NCBI RefSeq assembly: GCF_036323735.1
Contig: NC_086040.1
Span: 56,893,891-56,957,890 of the forward strand
Source: Rattus norvegicus
Taxonomy: Eukaryota > Chordata > Mammalia > Rodentia > Muridae
Length of the DNA: 64,000 nucleotides
Direction: 5' to 3'
Shown here piece by piece: positions 10,567 through 21,662 of this stretch. Under the pieces are notes generated by a model that did not search any database, was not told the origin of the DNA, and worked only from the letters and a program-made list of their open reading frames with translations. Each line of letters opens with the position of its first letter. Within the stretch, counting starts at the first letter, position 1. The translations under genes and the position numbers were made by a program.

Positions 10567-10751
10567 ACTCTCTGAGGTGAAATTTGAGGGAGAGACAGAC
10601 AGTTGGGGAAAGAGGGCAGGTAACAGCGAGGTGGTCTTGGAACTCAAGGGGAAACCCAATAAATTGATCCAAGCAGACTGAGAATCAGAGAAGGTCGGGG
10701 ATTGTTTGACTAATAAAACCTAATGTAACCTGTTTCTCATCTGAAGATGTA

Positions 10752-10938
10752 TTATTTTTAATTATGTGGGTGGAGGCAGGGCATGAATAGAGGACACCAC
10801 AGAGACAAGAATAGTCAGGTCCCCTGGAGCTGGAATTAAAGGTGATTCGGAGCCATTGGACATGAGCTCAAAGAACAATTCCAAGTCCTCTTTCAAAGCA
10901 GACGAGCTCTTAATCCATTGGTTATCTCTCCAGTCCCC
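10752..10938 (-). repeat. B3 SINE
   Basis: The plus strand runs 'ggacaccacagagacaag...cagtcaggtcccctggagct' through 'gagctcttaatccattgg' and 'tatctctccagtcccc', the reverse complement of B3/B2. It is 3' of the spindlin copy and not part of it. Confidence 0.75.
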
Positions 10939-11919
10939 TAAAGTTATCTTTCCAAATACATCCAACCTTTACATGCAGAGAAGAGACCAGGATGAGGTTA
11001 AGAAAGACTAAATTAATGGTGATCTGGAAGAAAGACTAAAGAACACATGAGGGAGTAGAGGACACTGAGGGACGAAGGAATTCCAAGATGGAGTTCTCAA
11101 AAAGTGAAGCAGGAGACCCAGGAAGAACAGAAAGTGTCTAGAATGAGTTGAACTTGGGCCGCATCTATATTGGTCTCTTTGTTTCCTTAAAGAACAGCCA
11201 AGCCATCACTACAGAAGGGGGAGGCTTCCCTGGAGCACATTTTGTCAAGGATAACGCAAGAGTAGTGAATGCCAAACTAAGTTTATATCTATCGATTCCT
11301 GAAAGTATCATAAAGCCCATTATTTTGTATGATCAGTAAAAAGTAATTTAAAAGAGAACATGAGGATGCCATGAGCTTATGTCAGGTGTTACGTGGATCC
11401 TGTGTTTAGCTTCCCTGAGCACTTTAGACTCTGTTGCATCCTGTAATATTTTTTGAGGTCTCTTCTCAATGCACCTAGATGACCACAAAGAGCTCCTGCA
11501 CTGGCTTCTCTTGCCTGGCTCTCCTTTGACTGGATGGCTTCTTACACACCTGTGGGCCCTGTTACCGTTCTAGGCCCAGGAAGTTCCCGTCTTTTACTCA
11601 CATTTAAGCTTATCATCAGAGAAATCTTGATGGTGCCTCCAATGCAGAGGTGCTGAGCTCTTTCCTATGCCATTTGCCGTGACTTTAAAATGCTTTGTGG
11701 CTCCTGACCATGTAGCTCTCTCCTCCTGAGAAGCCCCTGTGCACTCCATGGGGTCTCTCTGAGCCACATCTACACTCCAAGAGATTCTTTGGAAACAACC
11801 TTATCTTGGACTCATTCATTGCTGTTTCTTCTCTCAAGAATAAGTTTCTCACTGCAGGACTTGAAAATACTTTCTATCGTTGATTAATTCTGCTATTTGG
11901 GAGATTTTATACTGGCTGG
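10939..11919. other. Unique sequence, no gene seen
   Basis: A purine-rich half (10975-11140) is followed by ordinary unique sequence. Small open frames have no family resemblance. No mobile element is recognised. Confidence 0.4.
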
Positions 11920-11989
11920 TTATATGACGGTTTCATTGCTGCGAAAAGACACCATGACCAAGGCAACTTATAAGGGACAACATTTTATT

Positions 11990-12083
11990 GGGGGGGTTCT
12001 TTTTTTTTCAGAGCTGGGGACCGAACCCAGCGCCTTGTGCTTCCTAGGCAAGCGCTCTACCACTGAGGTATATCCCCAAACCC
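11990..12083 (-). repeat. ID SINE nested in the family Y element
   Basis: A T-rich tail (11998-12009) leads to the reverse complement of the ID body ('gctggggaccgaacccagcg', 'caagcgctctaccactgagg'). The host sequence AAGGGACAACATTT occurs on both sides (11972-11985 and 12084-12097), showing the target-site duplication. The ID is therefore younger than the family Y copy. Confidence 0.92.
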
Positions 12084-12188
12084 AAGGGACAACATTTAAT
12101 TAGGGAAGGCTTTTAGGTTCAGAAGTTTAGTCTATTTTCATCAAGGCAGGAATCATGGAAGCGTCTAGGCAGACATGGTGTTGGAGAA

Positions 12189-12219
12189 GAAGCATATCAC
12201 CCCCACAGTGATATGCTTC
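12189..12219. repeat. Perfect 12-bp inverted repeat (hairpin)
   Basis: GAAGCATATCAC, a 7-base loop CCCCACA, then GTGATATGCTTC. The arms pair perfectly. Other family Y copies have unrelated sequence in place of the left arm, so this palindrome is specific to this copy. Confidence 0.9.
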
Positions 12220-12301
12220 CTCCAACAAGGCCACACCTACTCCCACAAGGCCACACCTCCTACTTGTGCCACACTTCCCATGGGACAATCACATTCTAAC
12301 C

Positions 12302-12708
12302 ACCGCCCTGATTTTATGCCAACTGGACACAAGCTAGAGTCATCAGAGAAGAGGGCGCCTCAGTTGAGAACATGTGTCCATAAGATCCAGCTGTAGGGCA
12401 TTTTCTTAGTGATTGGTAGGGGAGGGCCCAGCCCACTGTGAGCGGCACCATTCCTAGGCTGGTGATCCTGGGTTCTATAAGAAAGCAAGCTAAGCAAGAC
12501 ATGAGGAGCAAGACGGCAAGCAGTGCGATTCCATAGCCTCTGCCTCAGTTCCTGCCTCCAGGATCCTGTCCTGTTTGAGTTCCTCTCCCAACTTCCTTTG
12601 CTCATGAGCAGCAATGTAGAAGTGTAAGCTGAATAAACTTTTTGCTCCCTAACTTGCTCTTTGGTCACCGTGTTTACTTACAACAATAGGAACCCTAAGT
12701 AAGACAAT
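12302..12708 (+). repeat. Family X mid-repetitive rodent element, best copy in the window
   Basis: Blocks in order: 'caactggacacaagctagag', 'ggggagggcccagcccactg', 'gggttctataagaaagcaag', 'gcctctgcctcagttcctgc', 'gtaagctgaataaac', and an end at 'aaccctaagtaagaca'. Open frames on both strands are fortuitous. It abuts the family Y copy without a gap, so the two may have been inserted or copied together. Confidence 0.75.
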
Positions 12709-12849
12709 GTCTTATAGAAACTGAATCTAGTAGAGCCACAGACGCTTACCTCATAACCATAAATAGAGACGTATAGACACTTTGTTTTAATTTAAAGGTA
12801 AGACTTGCTCATGTACTGACCTGTGACATTCTAGTTTGCTTCCTTCTCT

Positions 12850-13139
12850 TTATGATGAGTGCCATGATCAAAACTAACTTGTGGAGGAAAGGGTTACTTG
12901 CCTTACAGGTTACAGACCATCACTGAGGGAAACCAGAGAATGAGCTTGAAGCGGTAACAATGAGCACTGCTTGTTGGCCTGCTCCCTGTCTCAGTCATTG
13001 TTCTGTTGCTGTGAAGAGACACCATGGTCAAGGCTACTACTATAAATGAAAGCATGTAATTGGAGGCTCCCTTACAGTTTCAGAAGTCTGGTCCATCATC
13101 ATGGCAGGGAGCATAACACGGGAGCAATAGAGAGCTACT
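12850..13139 (-). repeat. Family X fragment joined to family Y fragment, cut off by the L1
   Basis: 12850-12985 reads as reversed family X ('tcaaaactaacttgtggagg', 'ttacaggttacagaccatc'). 12990-13139 is reversed family Y ('ttgttctgttgctgtgaag', 'accatggtcaaggc', 'ccatcatcatggcaggga'). The family Y copy stops abruptly where the L1 poly-T begins at 13141. Confidence 0.65.
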
Positions 13140-13872
13140 CTTTTTTTTTTTTCTTTTTTTTTATTAACTTGAGTATTTCTTATATACATTTTGAGTGTTA
13201 TTCCCTTTCCTGGTATCCAGGCAAACATCCCCCTCCCCCCTCCCCTTCCTTATCGGTGTTCCCCTCCCAACCCTCCCCCCATTGCCGCCCTCCCACCACC
13301 AGTCTAGTTCACTGGGGGTTCAGTCTTAGCAGGACCCAGGGCTTCCCCTTCCACTGGTGCTCTTACTAGGATATTCGTTGCTACCTATGAGGTCAGAGTC
13401 CAGGGTCAGTCCATGTATAGTCTTTAGGTAGTGGCTTAGTCCCTGGAAGCTCTGGTTGCTCAGCATTGTTGTACATATGGGGTCTCGAGCCCCTTCAAGA
13501 TCTTCCAGTTCTTTCTCTGATTCCTTCCACGGGGGTCCTATTCTCAGTTCAGTGGTTTGCTGCTGGCATTCGCCTCTGTATTTGCTGTATTCTGGCTGTG
13601 TCTCTCAGGAGCGATCTACATCCGGTTCCTGTCGGTCTGCACTTCTTTGCTTCATCCATCTTGTCTAATTGGGTGGCTCTATATGTATGGGCCACATGTG
13701 GGGCAGGCTCTGAATGGGTGTTCCTTCAGTCTCTGTTTTAATCTTTGCCTCTCTCTTCAATGCCAAGGGTATTCTTGTTCCCCTTTTAAAGAAGGACTGA
13801 AGCATTCACATTTTGATCATCCGTCTTGAGTTTCATTTGTTCTAGGCATCTAGGGTAATTCAAGCATTTGGG

Positions 13873-16800
13873 CTAATAGCCACTTATCAATGAGTGCATA
13901 CCATGTATGTCTTTCTGTGATTGGGTTAGCTCATTCAGGATGATGTTTTCCAGTTCCAACCATTTGCCTACGAATTTCATAAAGTCGTTGTTTTTGATAG
14001 CTGAGTAATATTCCATTGTGTAGATGTACCACATTTTCTGTATCCATTCCTCTGTTGAAGGGCATCTGGGTTCTTTCCAGCTTCTGGCTATTATAAATAA
14101 GGCTGCAATGAACATAGTGGAGCACGTGTCTTTTTTATATGTTGGGGCATCTTTTGGGTATATGCCCAAGAGAGGTATAGCTGGATCCTCAGGCAGTTCA
14201 ATGTCCAATTTTCTGAGGAACCTCCAGACTGATTTCCAGAATGGTTGTACCAGTTTGCAATCCCACCAACAATGGAGGAGTGTTCCTCTTTCTCCACATC
14301 CTCGCCAGCATCTGTTGTCCCCTGAGTTTTTGATCATAGCCATTCTCACTGGTGTGAGGTGAAATCCCAGGTTTGTTTTGATTTGCATTTCCCTTATGAC
14401 TAAAGATGCTGAACATTTCTTTAGGTGTTTCTCAGCCATTTGGCATTCCTCAGCTGTGAATTCATTGTTTAGCTCTGAACCCCATTTTTTAATAGGGTTA
14501 TTTGTTTCCCTGCGGTCTAACTTCTTGAGTTCTTTGTATATTTTGGATATAAGGCCTCTATCTGTTGTAGGATTGGTAAAGATCTTTTCCCAATCTGTTG
14601 GTTGCCGTTTTGTCCTAACCACAATGTCCTTTGCCTTACAGAAGCTTTGCAGTTTTATGAGATCCCATTTGTCAATTCTTGATCTTAGAGCGTAAGCCAT
14701 TGGTGTTTTGTTAAGGAAATTTTTTCCAGTGCCCATGTGTTCCAGATGCTTCCCTAGTTTTTCTTCTATTAGTTTGAGTGTGTCTGGTTTGATGTGGAGG
14801 TCCTTGATCCACTTGGACTTAAGCTTTGTACAGGGTGATAAGCATGGATCGATCTGCATCCTTCTACATGTTGACCTCCAGTTGAACCAGCACCATTTGC
14901 TGAAAATGCTATCTTTTTTCCATTGGATGGTTTTGGCTCCTTTGTCAAAAATCAAGTGACCATAGGTGTGTGGGTTCATTTCTGGGTCTTCAATTCTATT
15001 CCATTGGTCTATCTGTCTGTCTCTGTTCCAATACCATGCAGTTTTTATCACTATTGGTCTGTAATACTGCTTGAGTTCAGGGATAGTGATTCCCCCTGAA
15101 GTCCTTTTATTGTTGAGGATAGCTTTAGCTATCCTGGGTTTTTTGTTATTCCAGATGAATTTGCAAATTGTTCTGTCTAACTCTTTGAAGAATTGGATTG
15201 GTATATTGATGGGGATTGCATTGAATCTGTAGATTGCTTTTGGTAAAATGGCCATTTTTACTATATTAATCCTGCCAATCCATGAGCATGGGAGATCTTT
15301 CCATCTTCTGAGGTCTTCTTCAATTTCCTTCTTCAGTGTCTTGAAGTTCTTATTGTACAGATCTTTTACTTGCTTGGTTAAAGTCACACCGAGGTACTTT
15401 ACATTATTTGGGTCTATTATGAAGGGTGTCGTTTCCCTAATTTCTTTCTTGGCTTGTTTCTCTTTTGTATAGAAGAAGGCAACTGATTTATTTGAGTTAA
15501 TTTTATACCCAGCCACTTTGCTGAAGTTGTCTATCAGCTTTAGTAGTTCTCTGGTGGAACTTTTGGTATCACTTAAATATACTATCATATCATCTGCAAA
15601 TAGTGATATTTTGACTTCTTCTTTTCCGATCTGTATCCCCTTGACCTCCTTTTGTTGTCTGATTGCTCTGGCTAGAACTTCAAGAACTATATTGAATAAG
15701 TAGGGAGAGAGTGGGCAGCCTTGTCTAGTCCCTGATTTTAGTGGGATTGCTTCAAGTTTCTCTCCATTTAGTTTAATGTTAGCAACTGGTTTGCTGTATA
15801 TGGCTTTTACTATGTTCAGGTATGGGCCTTGAATTCCTATTCTTTCCAGGACTTTTATCATGAAGGGGTGTTGAATTTTGTCAAATGCTTTCTCAGCGTC
15901 TAATGAAATGATCATGTGGTTTTGTTCTTTCAGTTTGTTTATATAATGGATCACGTTGATGGTTTTCTGTATATTAAACCATCCCTGCATGCCTGGGATG
16001 AAGCCTACTTGGTCATGGTGGAAGATTGTTTTGATGTGCTCTTGGATTCGGTTTGCCAGAATTTTGTTGAGTATTTTTGCGTCGATATTCATAAGGGAAG
16101 TTGGTCTGAAGTTCTCTTTCTTTGTTGTGTCTTTGTGTGGTTTAGGTATAAGAGTAATTGTGTCTTCATAGAAGGTATTCGGTAGTGATCCATCTGTTTC
16201 AATTTTGTGGAATAGTTTGGATAATATTGGTATGAGGTCTTCTATGAAGGTTTGATAGAATTCTGCACTAAACCCATCTGGACCTGGGCTCTTTTTGGTT
16301 GGGAGACCTTTAATGACTGCTTCTATTTCCTTAGGAGTTATGGGGTTGTTTAACTGGTTTATCTGTTCCTGATTTAATTTCAGTACCTGGTATCTGTCTG
16401 GGATATTGTCCATTTCCTGAAGATTTTCAAATTTTGTTGAATATAGGTTTTTATAGTAAGATCTGATGATTTTTTGAATTTCCTCTGAATCTGTAGTTAT
16501 GTCTGCCTTTTCATTTCTGATTTTGTTAATTTGGACGCACTCTCTGTGTCCTCTCGTTAGTCTGGCTAAGGGTTTATCTATCTTGTTGATTTTCCCAAAG
16601 AACCAACTTTTGGTTCTGTTGATTCTTTCTATGGTCCTTTTTGTTTCTACTTGGTTGATTTCAGCTCTGAGTTTGATTATTTCCTGCCTTCTACTCCTCC
16701 TGGGTGTATTTGCTTCTTTTTGTTCTAGAGCTTTTAGGTGTGCTGTCAAGCTGCTGACATATGCTCTTTCCTGTTTCTTTCTGCAGGCACTCAGCGCTAT

Positions 16801-17700
16801 GAGTTTTCCTCTTCGCACAGCTTTCATTGTGTCCCATAAGTTTGGGTATGTTGTACCTTTATTTTCATTAAATTCTAAAAAGTTTTTAATTTATTTCCTT
16901 ATTTCTTCCTTGACCAGGTTATCATTGAGTAGAGCATTGTTCAATTTCCAAGTATATGTGGGCATTCTTCTTTGATTGTTATTGAAGACCAGTTTTAGGC
17001 CGTGGTGGTCCGATAGCACACATGGGATTATTTCTATCTTTCTGTACCTGTTGATGCCCGTTTTTTGACCAATTATATGGTCAATTTTGGAGAAAGTACC
17101 ATGAGGAGCTGAGAAGAAGGTATATCCTTTTGCTTTAGGATAGAATGTTCTATAAATATCCGTTAAGTCCATTTGATTCATGACTTCTCTTAGTCTGTCT
17201 ACATCTCTGTTTAATTTCTGTTTCCATGATCTGTCCATTGATGAGAGTGGGGTGTTGAAATCTCCCACTATTATTGTGTGAGGTGCAGTGTGTGTTTTGA
17301 GCTTTAGTGAGGTTTCTTTTACATATGTAGGTGCCCTTGTATTTGGGGCATAGATATTTAGGATTGAGAGTTCATCTTGATGGATTTTTCCTTTGATGAA
17401 TATGAAGTGTCCTTCCTTATCTTTTTTGATGACTTTTAGTTGAAAATTGATTTTATTTGATATTAGAATGGCTACTCCAGCTTGCTTCTTCTGACCACTT
17501 GCTTGGAAAATTGTTTTCCAGCCTTTCACTCTGAGGTAATGTCTGTCTTTATCTCTGAGGTGTGTTTCCTGTAGGCAGCAGAATGCAGGGTCCTCGTTGC
17601 GTATCCAGTTTGTTAATCTATGTCTTTTTATTGGTGAGTTGAGGCCATTGATGTTGAGAGATATTAAGGAATAGTGATTATTGCTTCTTGTTATATTCAT
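13873..17700 (-). pseudogene. L1 ORF2: endonuclease and reverse transcriptase, one premature stop
   Basis: A single frame of 1,276 codons, the expected ORF2 length. The APE-like endonuclease occupies about residues 1-240 and keeps its motifs: LNINGL (Asn), QETH (Glu), GDFN (Asp/Asn) and SDHHG (Asp/His). The reverse transcriptase follows, with catalytic FADD near codon 700 (about 15590-15605). The Cys-rich C-terminus ('CWRGCGERGTLLHCWWDC') is intact. The only lesion is TAA at 16891-16893 (codon 270) between endonuclease and RT, where one base change from GAA would explain it. The frame is the same on both sides, so it is a nonsense change and not a frameshift. Many antisense open frames here are shadows. 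Confidence 0.93.
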
Positions 17701-17759
17701 ATTTGGATGTGAGGTTATGTTTGTGTGCTTTCATTCTCTTTGTTTTGTTGCCAAGACGA

Positions 17760-18834
17760 TTAGTTTCTTGCTTCTTCTAGGGTATAGCTTGCCTCCTTAT
17801 GTTGGGCTTTACCATTTATTATCCTTTGTAGTGCTGGATTTGTAGAAAGATATTGTGTAAATTTGTTTTTGTCATGGAATATCTTGGTTTCTCCATCTAT
17901 GTTAATTGAGAGTTTTGCAGGATACAGTAACCTGGGCTGGCATTTGTGTTCTCTTAGGGTCTGTATGACATCAGTCCAGGATCTTCTGGCCTTCATAGTT
18001 TCTGGTGAGAAGTCTGGTGTGATTCTGATAGGTCTGCCTTTATATGTTACCTGACCTTTTTCCCTTACTGCTTTTAATATTCTTTCTTTATTTTGTGCGT
18101 TTGGTGTTTTGACTATTATGTGACGGGATGTGTTTCTTTTCTGGTCCAATCTATTTGGAGTTCTGTAGGCTTCTTGTATGTCTATGGCTATCTCTTTTTT
18201 TAGGTTAGGGAAGTTTTCTTCTATGATTTTGTTGAAGATATTTACTGGTCCTTTGAGGTGGGAGTCTTCACTCTCTTCTATACCTATTATCCTTAGGTTT
18301 GATCTTCTCATTGAGTCCTGGATTTCCTGTATGTTTTGGACCAGTAGCTTTTTCCACTTTGCATTATCTTTGACAGTTGAGTCAATGATTTCTATGGAAT
18401 CTTCTGCTCCTGAGATTCTCTCTTCCATCTCTTGTATTCTGTTGGTGAAGCTTGTATCTACAGCTCCTTGTCTCTTCTTTTGGTTTTCTATATCCAGGGT
18501 TGTTTCCATGTGTTCTTTCTTGATTGCTTCTATTTCCATTTTTAATTCCTTCAACTGTTTGATTGTGTTTTCCTGGAATTCTTTCAGGAAATTGCAATTC
18601 CTCTCTGTAGGCTTCTACTTGTTTATTAATGTTTTCCTGTGTTTCCCTAAGGGAGTTCTTCACGTCTTTCTTGAAGTCCTCCAGCATCATGATCAAATAT
18701 GATTTTGAAACTAGATCTTGCTTTTCTTGTGTGTTTGGATATTCCATGTTTGTTTTGGTGGGAGAATTGGGCTCCGATGATGCCATGTATTCTTGGTTTC
18801 TGTTGCTTGTGTTCCTGCGCTTGCCTCTCGCCAT
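17760..18834 (-). pseudogene. L1 ORF1 RNA-binding chaperone, one frameshift
   Basis: Starts at 18834 ('MARGKRRNTSNRNQEYMASS') and ends at 17760. ORF1p forms a trimer through a coiled coil and coats L1 RNA; the central heptad-like segment and the RRM/C-terminal region ('RIIGIEESEDSHLKGP', 'FNKIIEENFPNLKKE', 'IRITPDFSPETMKARRSW') are visible. The N-terminal frame (18834 to about 18590) and the rest differ by one base, so an indel lies near 18585-18600 around 'ggaaattgcaattcctc'. Otherwise the gene is uninterrupted. Confidence 0.92.
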
Positions 18835-19260
18835 CAGATTATCTCTAGTGTTACTTTGTTCTGCTATTTCTGACAGTGTCTAGACTGTCCTATAAGCCTG
18901 TGTGTCAGGGGTGCTGTAGACCTGTTTTCCTCTCTTTCAGTCAGTTATGGGGACAGAGTGTTCTGTTTTAGGGCGTGTAGTTTTTCCTCTCTACAGGTCT
19001 TCAGCTGTTCCTGTGGGCCTGTGTCTTGAGTTCACCAGGCAGCTTTCTTGCAGCAGAAAAGTTGGTCTTACCTGTGGTCCCGAGGCTCAAGTTCGCTCGT
19101 GGGGTGCTGCCTACGGGCTCTCTGCAGCGGCAGCAACCAGGAAGGCCTGTGCCTCCCCTTCTGGGAGTTTCAGTGCACCAGGGTTCCAGATGGTCTTTGG
19201 CTTTTTCCTCTGGCGTCCAAGATGTGTGTGCAGAGAGCTGTCTCTTCTGGTTTCCCAGGC
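18835..19260 (-). promoter_or_regulatory. L1 5' UTR (internal promoter region), partial
   Basis: Upstream of ORF1 on the minus strand; more GC-rich and with more CpG than its surroundings (for example 19080-19130), as expected for the L1 promoter-bearing 5' UTR. It ends at about 19260 where a family X fragment begins. Monomer or tandem structure was not seen. Confidence 0.65.
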
Positions 19261-19261
19261 T

Positions 19262-19545
19262 TACTTACTGACTTACGAGGGCCAAGCCCTCCGTGGGTAG
19301 CACCATTCCCTAGGCAGGTCACTCTGAGATGTATAAGAAAGCGAGTTGAGCTGGAGCAAGCCATCAAGCAGAGTCCTTTGGTGGCATCAGCCTCAAGACC
19401 TTGTTGTGGTTCCTACTCTGACTACCCTCCATGACCTGAAAGTTGAAGTCAAAACATTTTCCTCCCCTACACTACTTTCCATCCAAGCATTTTATCACAG
19501 CCACAGAAAGGAAACTGGAACAGACTCCATGGGGCAGCAGGGTGG
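19262..19545 (+). repeat. Family X fragment beside the L1 5' end
   Basis: Blocks 'gtagcaccattccctaggca', 'tgtataagaaagcgagttg', 'agcaagccatcaagcagag' and 'cttttatcacagcc'-like wording follow the second half of family X. The first half is missing, cut where the L1 begins. Confidence 0.55.
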
Positions 19546-20854
19546 ACTGAGGCCTCACAGATTCCCAAGAGCCTGTGCTAGCAGCTTCTAGCTCTTCTAT
19601 CACTGTAAGCCACAGTGACCTGGGGAGGCTCAAGAGAAGGATGGACAGTCGGCATTACCGAGGAGATGACACAGTCACTTCTGTCCTTATTCCATGGACA
19701 AGAAAGAGTGATAATGACCCAGTGGTTATAACGTTTAGCAGTTGGAACAGAAAGAGAGGAGGAACCTAACACTTCCCACAGGGCCAACAAAAGTACCAGA
19801 GGCAGAGGTGAAGCTGGACTCTGTAGTACATTTCCTGTGTGGGCTCCCTTCCCCCACCTAGTAACCAAACAGAAGGTTCTAAGTCAAGAAATACAGAAGA
19901 GAGCCACAAGATGAAAGAAATCCAAGTATCTCAATAATGCCCCTGCCTCAGAGGCACTGCCCAGAGGTTTGTGAGTCTGTGGACATGTCTATGAGGAACT
20001 GCTTTGATTGTTCACTGACTTAGGAGGCTCAAGCCCATTGTGGTCGGAACCATTCCCTAGGCAGGTGGGTTCTGAGCTGTATATAAAGACCCAGTCTTGG
20101 AGCGTGTCTGCTGCTCATGCGGTGTTTTCTCGTTTTTTTTTGTTTTCTAACTGACAGAGAGGGCTACAGAATTGCCTACAGTGCAGCATTGAGCCTGCTG
20201 CACAAAACTCAGCATCTTACTGTAAAAGAACTCAAGGAAAATTCCAGATCTCATTAAACAGATAGCGGCCACCTTCCCCACTTCTCCAATTTCTAGTCAT
20301 TAACAAATTTTTAAGCTCCTGTTTTCCCACCTTAACCACAGCACACACTGATCTTCATAAGACTGATGGCACTCAAACAGTGCAAGCCACCAGACAGAGG
20401 ACAGAGGTAACAAACCCAAACATCCACTGCAGTTCCCAACTCAAATGCTTACAGAAGCCTTGTCAACCTTCAGTCAAAACAGGCATCAAGTTTCTCTCAT
20501 TACCTACCCTTTAATTGTCAAAATATTTGCACGTCTAAGTTCTTTCTGTTAAAGGGGTGGGGGGGGACTTCTTTCTACTTTATGAGCCATTTACTTTAGT
20601 GTTGTTAAGCAGAGAAGAGGACAATCCAGTCGACATTTACTCTAATAGGTGACTGATGTATGCATGAGGCTGTCCCTGTTTCTCCAGTAACTATAAAAGT
20701 AGATGCCTTTTCCTTGCAGGATGTAGGAAACGAGCCTTCTACCCCATCCTTCCTTTCTCATTCAGGAGTTCTAATGATCACTCTGGCATCCACCTCCTAC
20801 CAGATCAGAAAGACTGAACATGATCCCTTCTGCCGTTAAGGATCAGAAACCACT
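19546..20854. other. Mostly unique sequence with a small second family X piece
   Basis: 20010-20100 ('ctgacttaggaggctcaagc', 'accattccctaggcagg', 'tgtatataaag') repeats the wording of 19268-19340 and is probably another family X fragment or a local duplication of it. The rest has no recognisable repeat or gene. Confidence 0.4.
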
Positions 20855-21047
20855 GTGGGATGGAGAGACGGCTCAGCAACTAAAATCACTGGCTGCTCTT
20901 GCAGGGGACTCAGGTTTGATGTCTTGCACCCACATGGCAGCCCCCACACATCTGTAAATCCAGTTTCAGGAAAAACCTTCTACTGGCTTCCCTGAGCTCC
21001 AGGCATGCCCAGGTACATATACATACATGCAAATAAAACACACCTTG

Positions 21048-21087
<40 letters not shown>
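20855..21087 (+). repeat. B3-like SINE ending in (TG)n
   Basis: 'gatggagagacggctcagca' then 'gctgctcttgcaggggactc', 'cacccacatggcagcc' and 'ctgagctccaggcatg' follow the B3 order. The tail runs through 'acatacatgcaaataaaac' into (TG)n at 21048-21087. Confidence 0.8.
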
Positions 21088-21174
21088 CTTAGAAGACAAG
21101 GAGGAAAAGGAAAAGAAGAAGAGAGAGAAGAGAAGGAGGCAGCCCTATGAAAGCCACAAAAACACTGAATTAAT

Positions 21175-21354
21175 TTTTTTTATTTATTAACGTTATTTAT
21201 GAGTACACTGTAGCTATCTTCAGACACAACAGAAGAGGGCATCAGATCCCATTACAGATGGTTGTGAGCCACAATGTGGTTGCTGGGATTTGAACTCAGG
21301 ACATCTAGGAAGAGCAATCAGTGCTCTTAACCACTGAGCTATCTATCCAGTCCC
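21175..21354 (-). repeat. B2 SINE
   Basis: The plus strand shows 'tgagtacactgtagctatct', 'cagacacaacagaagagggc', 'gagccacaatgtggttgctg', 'cagtgctcttaaccactgag' and 'cagtccc', the reverse complement of B2. The murid B2 CTCF-like segment is present but altered ('caacagaagagggcatc'). Confidence 0.92.
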
Positions 21355-21439
21355 TTGATTATTTTAACTTTGTAGTCCATATGTCCGAGCTCTTAGTTTG
21401 AAGGAAATGCTGGGAGTGTGTGTGCACACTGTATATTAT

Positions 21440-21662
21440 TAATACGGTGCTGATGTGCAGAGACATCTGGATCCTGGGGCTTGAGGGGCCAGCCTATCTA
21501 TCCTAACTGGTGAGATCCAGGACAATGAGAGACCTTGTTTCAGATGATGTGGGTGGTGTTCCTGAGACTGACACCAGTCTTTCAGCCTCCACAAACATGT
21601 GCACAAAACAGTGAGTACACATGATGCATACATTACAAAAATGAAAAATGAAATGTGGAAAT
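21440..21662 (+). repeat. B3-like SINE, 3' part
   Basis: 'gctggggcttgaggggccagcc'-type start, then 'gatccaggacaatgagagac', 'cctgagactgacaccag' and 'cctccacaaacatgtgcaca' resemble the 3' half of old rodent tRNA-derived SINEs. The head is missing. Confidence 0.5.

Larger units (their letters stand above)
11920..12301 (-). repeat. Family Y rodent element, split by an ID SINE
   Basis: The plus strand reads 'cattgctgcgaaaagacacc', 'atgaccaaggcaac', 'tcatggaagcgtctaggc', 'ctccaacaaggccacacc' and ends before 'ctaacc', the reverse complement of family Y. The ID at 11990-12083 interrupts it. It contains two GGCCTTGTTGGAG-type units (12222-12265) and a perfect hairpin at 12189-12219. Confidence 0.75.
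13141..19260 (-). mobile_element. Nearly complete LINE-1 (rat-type L1)
   Basis: Read on the minus strand the order is: about 425 bp of 5' UTR (19260-18835), ORF1 (18834-17760), a ~59-bp spacer, ORF2 (17700-13873), 3' UTR, and an A-rich tail (poly-T at 13141-13162 on the plus strand). At about 6.1 kb it is close to full length; the 5' UTR may be somewhat truncated. L1 retrotransposes by target-primed reverse transcription and also mobilises the SINEs and retrocopies seen here. Only two ORF lesions were found, so it is young. A matching target-site duplication was not found: family Y lies on one side and a family X fragment on the other. Confidence 0.95.

Noticed and set aside
13873..16827. Long uninterrupted frame of 984 codons considered as a host gene
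   Set aside because: It is the RT and C-terminal part of L1 ORF2, in the same frame as the upstream endonuclease and inside a complete L1.
14024..18883. Plus-strand open frames across the L1
   Set aside because: They are antisense shadows of L1 ORF1 and ORF2, hydrophobic because of the A-rich sense strand.
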